This document shows, in pieces, positions 1 to 7,100 of a stretch of 8,181 bases of DNA. A model generated the notes under the pieces. That model saw only the letters and a program-made list of their open reading frames with translations. It was not told the DNA's origin and ran no database searches. The stretch covers positions 1 through 8,181 of the forward strand of contig CALMSE010000267.1 of assembly GCA_937872275.1 (NCBI GenBank), in the 5' to 3' direction. This DNA is from an uncultured Leucobacter sp. GTDB lineage: Bacteria > Actinomycetota > Actinomycetes > Actinomycetales > Microbacteriaceae. A program made the position numbers and the translations under genes. Numbering within the stretch: the stretch's first letter is position 1; the number at the start of each line of letters is the position of its first letter.

Positions 1-272
1 TCGCCGACCCCGAGTCCGAGTACCTCGTGCAGCGGGCGCTGAACCGGCTCACCGCCGGACGCACGGTGCTGATCATCGCGCACCGGCTGCACACGGTGAC
101 CGGGGTGGATCGCATCGTGGTGCTGGATCACGGGCGGATCGCCGAGACCGGCACGCACGCGGAGCTGCTGGATCGCGGCGGGCGGTACCGACGGCTGTGG
201 GAGGCGGGTGGTGCAGCCGATGCGTCCGCCGCCGGATCCGCGCCGGCCGAGGGATCGGAGGTCCGGCGATGA
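1..272 (+). CDS. irtA: ABC transporter half-subunit, irtA-like, C-terminal end only (5' truncated by window)
   Basis: This is the last ~89 codons of an ABC transporter ATPase; the frame is open from the window edge (first whole codon at 3) to the TGA at 270-272. What is visible is the end of a nucleotide-binding domain: residues [13 protein letters not shown], which normally follow the Walker B/D-loop, then the switch-histidine motif VLIIAHRL (His codon 81-83), then [17 protein letters not shown] and GGRYRRLW, the usual end of exporter-type ATPase domains. A loose Ala/Gly/Glu tail follows. It is translationally coupled to the next gene (ATGA overlap at 269-272), which is a clear IrtB homologue, so this is most likely the IrtA-like partner of a heterodimeric siderophore transporter. 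In mycobacteria IrtA also carries an N-terminal FAD/siderophore-reductase domain; whether this one does lies outside the window. The ABC ATPase assignment is certain; the symbol rests on context. Confidence 0.85.
   Translation, partial: ADPESEYLVQRALNRLTAGRTVLIIAHRLHTVTGVDRIVVLDHGRIAETGTHAELLDRGGRYRRLWEAGGAADASAAGSAPAEGSEVRR
257..261 (+). promoter_or_regulatory. Ribosome binding site for the irtB-like gene
   Basis: GGAGG lies 7 nt before the ATG at 269, inside the last codons of the upstream ABC gene. It fixes ATG 269 as the authentic start of the second half-transporter and shows that the natural N-terminus lies upstream of the TGA at 434-436. No comparable site precedes the GTG at 437. Confidence 0.75.
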
Positions 273-2020
273 TCCGCACCCTGCTCTCCCTGCTGCCCGC
301 CGGCAGCGGTCCGAAGGTCGCCCGGCACACCGCGCTGACCGTGCTCGGCGTCGCGCTCCGCGCGGCAGGAGCGGTGCTGCTCGTGCCCCTCGTGGCCGCG
401 CTCTTCGGCGATGATCCCGCCGGCGCCTGGCCCTGAGTGCTGTGGCTCGCCATCGTCACCGCCGCCGGCTGGGCCGTCGACTGGGCGGTCGCCCGCATCG
501 GCTACGGCCTCGGCTTCGGGCTGCTCGACAGCGGTCAGCGCGCCGTCGCCGACCGCATCGAGCGCCCCCGTCTCGACTGGTTCACCGCGGACCGCACGGC
601 GACCGCGCGGCAGGCGATCGCCGCCACGGGCCCCGAACTCGTCGGCCTCGTCATCTACCTCGTGACGCCGCTGCTGAGTGCGGTGCTGATGCCGATCGCG
701 GTCGCGGTGGCGCTCATCCCGATCTCCTGGCAGCTCGGGCTGGCCGCCCTCGCCGGGGTACCGGTGCTGCTCGGCGCCTACCGGGTCGCCGGACGCCTCG
801 GTCGCGGAGCCGACCGTGCGTCGGCCGCCGCGAACGATGCGCTGACCGAGCGGATCATCGAGTTCGCGCGCACCCAGCAGGCGCTGCGCGCCGCGCGCCG
901 CGTCGAGCCGGCCCGCAGCCATGCGGGTGCGGCGCTCGCCTCCCAGCACGGGGCGATGGTCCGGCTGCTGCTCATGCAGATCCCGGGCCAGATCGTATTC
1001 GGTCTGGCGACCCAGCTCGCGCTCGTGCTGCTCGCGGGTACCGTGGTCTGGCTCTCGGCGAGCGGCCGGCTGACGGCGCCCGAGGCGATCGCGCTCATCG
1101 TCGTGATCGTGCGCTACCTCGAGCCCTTCGCCGTGCTCGCCGAGCTCTCGGCCGGGGTCGAGGCCACCGCGGGCACCCTCAGGCGGCTGCGCGAGGTGCT
1201 CACCGCGCCCGCGGTGCCGTCGGGGGACGGGCGCCGGGACGGGCGGGGTGCGCAGGAGGCGCCGCGGATCGAGCTGCGCGGGGTCGGCTTCCGCTACGCG
1301 GGGGGCGAGGATCCGGTGCTCGACGGTCTCGACCTGGTCTTCGAGCCCGGGACGACCACGGCGATCGTGGGACCCTCGGGCTCGGGCAAGAGCACGATCC
1401 TGTCGCTGATCGCGGGACTTCACTCGCCCGTGAGCGGCTCGGTGCTGGTCGACGGCGCGCCGCTCGACTCCCTCGACGCAGGCGCCCGCCGCGAGCTCAC
1501 GAGCGTCGTGTTCCAGCAGCCCTATCTCTTCGACGGGAGCGTGCGCGAGAACGTGCTCGTCGGCAGGCCCGGTGCCGACGAGGCCGACGTGCTGCGGGCG
1601 GCGGAGCTCGCGCGGGTGGACGCCCTGGTCGCGCGGCTGCCGGATCGCTGGGACTCGCGTGTCGGCGAGGCCGGCGGATCGCTCTCGGGCGGCGAACGCC
1701 AGCGGGTCTCGATCGCCCGCGCACTGTTGAAGCCTGCGCCCGTGCTGCTCGTCGACGAGGCGACGAGCGCTCTCGACACCGAGAACGAGGCGGCGATCAC
1801 GCCGGCGCTCGCGAGCGACCCGCTGCAGCGCACGCGGATCATCGTCGCGCATCGGCTCGCCAGCATCCGTGCGGCGGATCGCGTGGTGTTCGTCGAGGAG
1901 GGTCGGGTCGTCGAGCAGGGCGCGGTCGACGAGCTGCTCGCGGCCGGCGGCCGCTTCGCCGAGTTCTGGCGTCAGCAGGACGCCGCGACCGGCTGGCGGA
2001 TCGGGGCTGGAGAGCCCTGA
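269..2020 (+). pseudogene. irtB: irtB-like ABC half-transporter (permease + ATPase) interrupted by an in-frame TGA at 434-436
   Basis: Read from ATG 269 through the TGA, this encodes a ~583-residue ABC exporter-fold half-transporter, close to the length I remember for mycobacterial IrtB (~580). IrtAB imports ferric mycobactin-type siderophores across the inner membrane. Numbering from ATG 269: TM1 about residues 17-45, TM2 starting about 58, further helices to about 300; Walker A GPSGSGKST 368-376 (Lys374); Q-loop Gln416; signature LSGGERQR from 472; Walker B LLVDEATSALD with Asp496 and catalytic Glu497; switch His528. The permease half has stretches such as TARQAIAATGPELVGLV and TERIIEFARTQQALRAARR that closely match remembered IrtB. 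The frame is broken at residue 56: ...AGAWP, TGA, VLWLAIV.... IrtB has Trp here, so TGG to TGA is the likely change. All else is intact, so this is a recent nonsense mutation, a sequencing error, or a split or readthrough gene. It overlaps the upstream gene by ATGA and was surely co-transcribed with it. Confidence 0.75.
437..2020 (+). CDS. irtB: Surviving open frame of the irtB-like gene: ABC permease/ATPase lacking the first helix
   Basis: After the TGA at 434-436 the same frame stays open for 527 codons, beginning with GTG directly after the stop (TGAGTG). A gene finder would probably call this as the whole gene. It holds TM2-TM6 and a complete nucleotide-binding domain (Walker A from residue 312 in this numbering; all ATPase motifs present). 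It lacks TM1 and has no convincing Shine-Dalgarno sequence, so expression would depend on reinitiation after the 55-residue upstream peptide (269-436). Without TM1 a type IV half-transporter is unlikely to fold normally, unless the two pieces associate. I therefore regard it as the main part of a broken gene; if the TGA is a base-call error, the true gene is 269-2020. Confidence 0.55.
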   Translation: MLWLAIVTAAGWAVDWAVARIGYGLGFGLLDSGQRAVADRIERPRLDWFTADRTATARQAIAATGPELVGLVIYLVTPLLSAVLMPIAVAVALIPISWQLGLAALAGVPVLLGAYRVAGRLGRGADRASAAANDALTERIIEFARTQQALRAARRVEPARSHAGAALASQHGAMVRLLLMQIPGQIVFGLATQLALVLLAGTVVWLSASGRLTAPEAIALIVVIVRYLEPFAVLAELSAGVEATAGTLRRLREVLTAPAVPSGDGRRDGRGAQEAPRIELRGVGFRYAGGEDPVLDGLDLVFEPGTTTAIVGPSGSGKSTILSLIAGLHSPVSGSVLVDGAPLDSLDAGARRELTSVVFQQPYLFDGSVRENVLVGRPGADEADVLRAAELARVDALVARLPDRWDSRVGEAGGSLSGGERQRVSIARALLKPAPVLLVDEATSALDTENEAAITPALASDPLQRTRIIVAHRLASIRAADRVVFVEEGRVVEQGAVDELLAAGGRFAEFWRQQDAATGWRIGAGEP

Positions 2021-2111
2021 GATGCCGCGACTCGCATCGTCTGGCCGTGTCCCGGGAACGGATGGGGCCGGCGCTGGATACCCTGATCGGGGATGCCGCG
2101 AAGGTCGGGGC

Positions 2112-2119
2112 GAGAAGGG
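2112..2119 (+). promoter_or_regulatory. Ribosome binding site deciding the MFS start
   Basis: GAGAAGGG ends 6 nt before ATG 2126. This selects MTATQS... as the N-terminus over in-frame alternatives further upstream such as 2093, which lack a comparable site and would add a short Arg/Gly-rich extension that does not look like protein of this family. Confidence 0.65.
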
Positions 2120-2125
2120 CCTGGT

Positions 2126-3706
2126 ATGACGGCGACGCAGAGTCAGGGAGAAGAGCAGGAAGCGGTCCCTCGGCGCGCAGGCCTCGTGCTGACCGCTCTG
2201 GTGCTCACCGCGATGGTCTGCAATCTCAACATCTCGGCCGCGACCGTGGCGCTGCCGTCGATCGCGACGGCCTTCGACGCCTCCCAGACGGTGCTCAACC
2301 TGATCGGGCTGGGCGCCGGTCTCGGATTGTCGATGTCGGTGCTCTACTTCGGTGCGGTCGCCGATCGGTACGGGCGCAAGCAGCTGCTCATGATCGGCCT
2401 GGTGCTGGTCGTCGTCGCCAGCCTGATCTCCGCCTTCGCCCCCTCCGCCGAGGTGCTCATCGCCGCTCGGGTGTTCACGGGCCTCGCCGCGGGCATGGCC
2501 TACCCGACGACGCTCTCGCTCATCACCGCGCTCTGGGCGCCGGGGGCGCGCAGAACCGGAGCCATCGCGATCTGGTCGAGCGTGGGCGGGATGACCTCGG
2601 TCGCCGGCGGCGTGCTCGCCGGCACGCTGTTGATCTGGTTCGACTGGGGCTCGGTGTTCTTCCTGAGCGTCCCGGTCGCCGTGGTCGCACTGCTGCTCGT
2701 GGCGCGCGCGGTGCCGAGCCGTGTCGGGGAGTCGGACGAGGCGGTGGACCACCTCGGAGGCGTGCTCTCGGTGCTGGGAATCGCCCCGCTGGTGCTGGGC
2801 ATCAGCTTCGTGCTGGCCCCGGGCCTCGGCTCGCTGGGAGCCTGGCTGCTCGTGGCCGCGGCGGTGCTGCTCGCGCTGTTCGTGGTTCGGCAGCTGCGGG
2901 CGGGCAACCCCATCTTCGATCTGCGGATCGCCCGGCGCCGCATGTTCTGGGTGCCGGCGCTGTGCGGCATGATCATCTTCGGAGGCATGATCGGTGCGAT
3001 CTTCGTCGGAGAGCAGTTCATGCAGTCGGTCCTGGGGTACACCGCGCTGGGCGCGGGCCTCGCAGTGATCCCGGCGGCCGTGGGCCTGGTGCTCTCGGCC
3101 CCGCTCGCAGCTCGGCTCGTGACCGCGAAGGGGACGCGCCGCGCGATGCTGGCCGGATACCTGATCGTGCTGCTCGGGTTCGTGTCGATGCTGTTCTGGC
3201 GCGAGGGGAGCCCCTATCCGCTGCTCGGATTCAGCTTCCTCGCCATCGGGGCGGGGGCGGCCTTCGTCATCACCTCCTCGTCGCGGGCGCTCACGAGCAG
3301 TACCCCCGTGCGCCGGGTCGGCATGGCGTCCGCCACCTCGGATCTGCAGTCCGATCTCGGCGGCTCCGTGTTCCAGGCGCTGCTCGGCGCGATCCTCGCA
3401 CTCGGCTTCTCCTCTGCGATCTCCGCTGCGATCGCGTCGAGCGGCGCGGCCGATTCGATCACGGCCGAGGTGAGCCAGGCACTGCGGTCGTCGTTCGCCT
3501 CCGCGGCTCAGGTCGCATCGCAGTACCCCGAGTACCAGGATCAGATCCTCGAAGCGGCGAAGCAGAGCCTGGTCGACGGCGCACTCGGCGCCTACCTCGT
3601 CGGAGGGGTCGCGATCGCGATCGGCACCGCGCTGGTCCTGGTGCTGCTGCCGTCGAACCGCAAGGAGAACGAGCTGCTGGCGGGCTACGCCGAACGCGAG
3701 GGGTGA
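2126..3706 (+). CDS. MFS exporter, DHA2 (14-helix, EmrB/QacA-like) family; possible siderophore efflux pump
   Basis: A 526-residue inner-membrane protein with a short polar cytoplasmic N-terminus (1-18) and hydrophobic helices from about 19 to about 517. The MFS motif A, GAVADRYGRKQ, is at 76-86 between helices 2 and 3. Motif D1 of the family in helix 1 is recognisable as LNISAATVALPSI (34-46), but the usual Asp is Asn35. GGMTSVAGGVLAG (154-166) replaces the motif-C region and is followed by WGSVFFLSVPVAV, the typical helix 6 start. A long extracellular loop rich in Ser/Ala/Gln lies before the last helix, as in QacA/EmrB proteins. Length and layout fit proton-driven efflux of a small molecule. 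It follows the irtA/irtB-like pair in the same direction after 105 bp, so it may be co-expressed and export the cognate siderophore; this is inference from position. The substrate cannot be read from sequence, and a general multidrug role is equally possible. Confidence 0.85.
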   Translation: MTATQSQGEEQEAVPRRAGLVLTALVLTAMVCNLNISAATVALPSIATAFDASQTVLNLIGLGAGLGLSMSVLYFGAVADRYGRKQLLMIGLVLVVVASLISAFAPSAEVLIAARVFTGLAAGMAYPTTLSLITALWAPGARRTGAIAIWSSVGGMTSVAGGVLAGTLLIWFDWGSVFFLSVPVAVVALLLVARAVPSRVGESDEAVDHLGGVLSVLGIAPLVLGISFVLAPGLGSLGAWLLVAAAVLLALFVVRQLRAGNPIFDLRIARRRMFWVPALCGMIIFGGMIGAIFVGEQFMQSVLGYTALGAGLAVIPAAVGLVLSAPLAARLVTAKGTRRAMLAGYLIVLLGFVSMLFWREGSPYPLLGFSFLAIGAGAAFVITSSSRALTSSTPVRRVGMASATSDLQSDLGGSVFQALLGAILALGFSSAISAAIASSGAADSITAEVSQALRSSFASAAQVASQYPEYQDQILEAAKQSLVDGALGAYLVGGVAIAIGTALVLVLLPSNRKENELLAGYAEREG

Positions 3707-3727
3707 CGCCGGGGCCGAACGCGCGTC

Positions 3728-3755
3728 GGATCGGGACGGGGCAGCCGATCCTTCC
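3728..3755 (+). terminator. Possible intrinsic terminator of the MFS gene
   Basis: GGATCGG (3728-3734) and CCGATCC (3745-3751) form a perfect 7-bp stem with a 10-nt loop, starting 22 bp after the MFS stop codon. The run after it, TTCC, is pyrimidine-rich but not a U-tract. High-GC actinobacteria often use terminators without a proper U-tract, so the call is plausible but weak; the larger dyad at 3791-3856 may be the main terminator. Confidence 0.35.
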
Positions 3756-3781
3756 TCGGCCTCCCGGGCAAGCTCCGGGGT

Positions 3782-3865
3782 GTCAGGGATCTCGGAGATG
3801 TCACGGATCTCGGACGGGATCGGCCGTTTCGATCCGAGATCCGTGACATCTCCGAGGATCGTGAC
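3782..3865. repeat. Four-copy 15-bp repeat element arranged as a large dyad
   Basis: The unit GTCACGGATCTCGGA occurs exactly at 3800-3814, with one mismatch at 3782-3796 (18-bp tandem period), as an exact reverse complement at 3833-3847, and as a diverged reverse complement (3 mismatches) at 3851-3865. Two direct copies therefore face two inverted copies across an 18-nt centre. The inner part gives a perfect 24-bp inverted repeat and the outer part continues it with a few mismatches and wobbles. No target-site duplication or transposase is evident. Possible natures are a bidirectional terminator, a paired operator, or a small mobile repeat; the sequence alone does not decide. Confidence 0.8.
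3791..3856. terminator. Large stem-loop (perfect 24-bp stem), probable bidirectional terminator
   Basis: Bases 3791-3814 are perfectly complementary to 3833-3856, with an 18-nt loop that can form a smaller alternative hairpin (GGATCG 3817-3822 with CGATCC 3830-3835). The element lies between two converging genes, 85 bp after the MFS stop and about 270 bp after the metH stop, which is where a shared terminator would be expected. Neither side has a U-tract, so termination is inferred from structure and position only. Confidence 0.5.
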
Positions 3866-3905
3866 GGGCGGACGGCGTCCGGCGGGTGCCGAGAGCCGAT
3901 CCAGG

Positions 3906-4088
3906 GCGCGCGCCATGCGTCCCCGCGACGATGAGCGCCGCCAGCGCAACGGCCGTCACGAGTCCCCGGACTCACCTGCGTCTCGGGGGTGGAGCTGCCG
4001 CCCGCTGCGCGACGACCCACTCCCGCAGCCTCGGATGCGCGTTCGGATGCCGCAGGATCGCAGCGCGCAACCGCGGGTGCTCCGTCAC
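3906..4088 (-). pseudogene. Remnant of a variant leucine-rich-repeat (LRV) membrane protein, with in-frame TGA at 3972-3974
   Basis: On the minus strand, a GTG at 4088 opens a 38-codon frame whose sequence includes EHPRLRAAILRHPNAHPRLREWV. This matches the pattern of LRV modules common at the N-terminus of actinobacterial membrane proteins (an HPNAYP-x-LL-x-WL-like core). It is followed by a Pro/Arg stretch APPPRRR, a TGA (3972-3974), and then, in the same frame, VRGLVTAVALAALIVAG, which has the composition of a transmembrane helix with a basic flank. LRV domain, Pro/Arg linker, then a single helix is the usual order in those proteins. The piece starts 41 bp past the metH stop in another frame, lacks most of the LRV repeats and has no well-placed ribosome binding site. 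I read it as a decayed gene fragment. It could also be a 38-residue peptide or chance. Confidence 0.4.
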
Positions 4089-4129
4089 CAGCGGGACGCA
4101 GGGACCGACGTCCCGCCCCTCCGACGGCG

Positions 4130-7100
4130 CTACACCGAGAAGTACTTCGCCTCCGGGTGGTGGAACACGAATGCGTCGGTCGACTGCTCGGGGTGCAGCT
4201 GCAGCTCCTCCGACAGCTCGACGCCGATGCGCCCGGGCTGCAGGAGCTCCACGACCTTCGTGCGATCCGCCATCTCGGGGCAGGCCGGGTACCCGAGCGA
4301 GAAGCGGGCCCCCCGGTACTTCAGCTTGAAGAAGCCCTCGACATCGTCGGGCTCCTCGGCGCCGAATCCCAGCTCGCCGCGGATGCGCTGATGCCAGTAC
4401 TCGGCGAGCGACTCGGTGAGCTGCACCGCGAGGCCGTGCAGCTCCATGTACTCGCGGTAGCGATCCGCCGCGAAGAGCCTCGCCGTGTGCTCGTCGACCC
4501 GCGAGCCGACGGTCACGAGCTGCACCGCGAACACGTCGGGCCGGCCCTCGGCCTCCACCGCCTCGCGCGAGCGGATGAAGTCGGCGAGGCACAGGTGCCG
4601 GTCGCGGCGCTGCCGCGGGAAGGCGAAACGCAGTCGCTCGGAGCCGATCCGGCCACCGGATCCGCCGTCGGGGGCGAGCACGCCGCCCTGCTCGCCGTGA
4701 TGCAGGATCGCGACCTCGTCGCCGTCGCTGTACGCGGGGAAATAGCCGTAGACGACCGAGGCGTCGAGCATGCCCTCCGTGTGCATGCGGTCGAGCCACT
4801 CGCGCAGCCGAGGCCGCCCCTCGCTCTCGACCAGCTGCTCGTACGTCGCTGCGCCCTCGCCGCGGCCCGAGCGCAGGCCCCACTGGCCCATGAACACGGC
4901 GCGCTCGTCGAGCAGCGCCGCGTAGTCGGCGAGCGGCACGCCCTTGACGATGCGGGTGCCCCAGAACGGGGGAGCCGGCACGGGGTTGTCGCGGGCGACG
5001 TCGCTGCGCGCGGGCAGGTCGGCCTCCTCGGTGACGGTGAGCTGCGCCCCGCGGCGGTGGACGCGCTTCTTCAGCGGCGGCAGCCCGACCGCGTCGGGCG
5101 ACTCGCCTCGCGCGACGCGCACGAGCGGCTCCATCAGCGCGAGCCCCTCGAATGCGTCCTTGGCGTAGCGCACCTCGCCCTCGTAGATCGCGGCGAGGTC
5201 GTCCTCGACGTAGGGGCGGGTGAGCGCCGCCCCGCCGAGGATCACCGGGTACTTCTTCGCGAGCCCGCGCGCGTTCAGCTCCTCGAGGTTCTCCTTCATC
5301 ACCACGGTCGACTTCACGAGCAGCCCGCTCATGCCGATCACGTCGGCCCCGTGCTCCTCGGCGGCCCTCACGATCTCGGCGATCGGCTGCTTGATGCCGA
5401 TGTTGACCACGGTGTAGCCGTTGTTGGTGAGGATGATGTCGACGAGGTTCTTGCCGATGTCGTGCACGTCGCCGCGCACGGTCGCGATCACCATCGTGCC
5501 CTTCGACGCCGATTCCCCCTCGATCCGCTCCATATGCGGCTCGAGGAATGCGACCGCGGCCTTCATGGTCTCGGCCGATTGCAGCACGAAGGGCAGCTGC
5601 ATCTCGCCCGCGCCGAAGCGCTCGCCGACCACCTTCATGCCCGCGAGCAGGATGTCGTTCACGATGCTGAGCGCCGAGCGCCCCTCGTCGAGCGCGAGCC
5701 GCAGGTCGTCGGCGAGACCCTTCTGCTCGCCGTCGATGATGCGGCGCTCGAGGCGCTCGGTCACGGGCAGCGCCGCCATCTCGGCGGCGCGCTGATCCCG
5801 CATCGAGGCGAGGTCGACCCCGCTGAAGATCTCCAGCATGCGCGCGAGAGGGTCGTAGGTCAGGTTCCCCTCGGCGTCGTACGCGCGCCGATCCCATACG
5901 AGGTCGAGCGCGACCTCGCGCTGCTCCTCGGGGATGGAGGCGAGGGGGAGGATCTTGGCGGCGTGCACGATCGCCGAGTCGAGCCCCGCCTGCACCGCCT
6001 CGTGCAGGAACACCGAGTTGAGCACGACCCGCGCGGCGGGGTTCAGACCGAAGGACACGTTCGAGACGCCGAGCGTCGTATGCAGTCCCGGGTATTTATC
6101 CGTCAGCTCCCGGATCGCCTCGATCGTCTCGATCGCGTCGCGCCGGGTCTCCTCCTGGCCGGTGGCGATGGGGAAGGTGAGGGCGTCGACGATGATGTCG
6201 CCCTCGCGCATGCCCCAGTCGCCCACGAGGGAGTCGACGAGGCGGGAGGCGATCCGCACCTTGTCCTCCCGCGTGCGCGCCTGGCCCTGCTCGTCGATGG
6301 TGAGGGCGATCACCGCGGCGCCGTGCTCCTTGACGAGCGGCATGATGCGGGCGAAGCGGCTGCCGGGCCCGTCGCCGTCCTCGTAGTTCACCGAGTTCAC
6401 GACGGGGCGCCCGCCGATGAGCTCGAGCCCCGCCTGCAGCACGGCCGGCTCGGTCGAGTCCATGACGATGGGCAGCGTCGACGCGCTCGCGAGCCGCGAT
6501 ACCACCTCGCGGGCGTCGGCGACGCCGTCGCGCCCCACGTAGTCGACGCAGACGTCGAGCAGGTGGGCGCCGTCGCGGATCTGCGCCTTCGCGATCTCGA
6601 CGCACTCGTCCCAGTCCTCCGCCAGCATCGCCTCCCGGAAGGCCTTCGAGCCGTTCGCGTTCGTGCGCTCGCCGATCGCGAGGAAGGCGGCGTCCTGCTT
6701 CAGCGGCACCGCCTGGTAGAGGCTCGACACCTCGTCTTCGCGGGCCGGGGTGCGCGGGGCGGGGGCGGATCCGCCCAGCCGCTCGACGACCGCGCGCATG
6801 TGCGCGGGGGTCGTGCCGCAGCAGCCGCCCACGAGGCTGAGGCCGAACTCGCGCACGAACTGCTCCTCGGCGACCGCGAGCTCCTCGGGGGTGAGCGGGT
6901 AGACGGCGCCGTTCGGCCCGAGCACGGGGAGCCCCGCGTTCGGCATCACCATCACCGGCACCTGCGAGTGCTTCGAGAGGTAGCGCAGGTGCTCGCTCAT
7001 CTCGGCGGGGCCGGTGGCGCAGTTCAGGCCGATCGCGTCGACGCCCATCGCCTCGAGCGTGGCGAGCGCCGCCCCGATCTCGGAGCCCATGAGCATCGTG

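Larger units (their letters stand above)
3707..4129. other. Convergent intergenic region with no intact gene
   Basis: This 423-bp stretch separates the 3' ends of the MFS gene (plus) and metH (minus). It contains a small hairpin at 3728-3751, a large dyad/repeat element at 3782-3865, and a minus-strand remnant resembling an LRV membrane protein at about 3906-4088. I find no tRNA, no transposase and no other convincing gene; the open frames crossing it in other phases look like GC-driven shadows. Confidence 0.7.

Noticed and set aside
2004..2017. Small hairpin GGGCT-GGAG-AGCCC at the irtB stop codon as a terminator
   Set aside because: Stem of only 5 bp, overlaps coding sequence and has no U-tract; chance structure is more likely.
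2079..2084. TACCCT as a -10 box for a separate MFS promoter
   Set aside because: It fits TAnnnT, but no -35 element is visible (GAACGG at 17-bp spacing), and such hexamers are common; not enough to annotate.
2021..2101. Direct repeat GATGCCGCGA at 2021-2030 and 2092-2101
   Set aside because: Only 10 bp, no further similarity around it; plausible by chance.
442..3846. Plus-strand open frame of 1134 codons overlapping irtB and the MFS gene in another phase
   Set aside because: Extremely Arg/Ala/Gly-rich, runs through two real genes and the gap between them; a frame-shifted shadow.
128..3949. Minus-strand open frame of 1273 codons covering the ABC and MFS region
   Set aside because: Composition is Arg/Gly/His/Asp-rich with no domain pattern; it is the antisense shadow of clear ABC and MFS genes in very GC-rich DNA.
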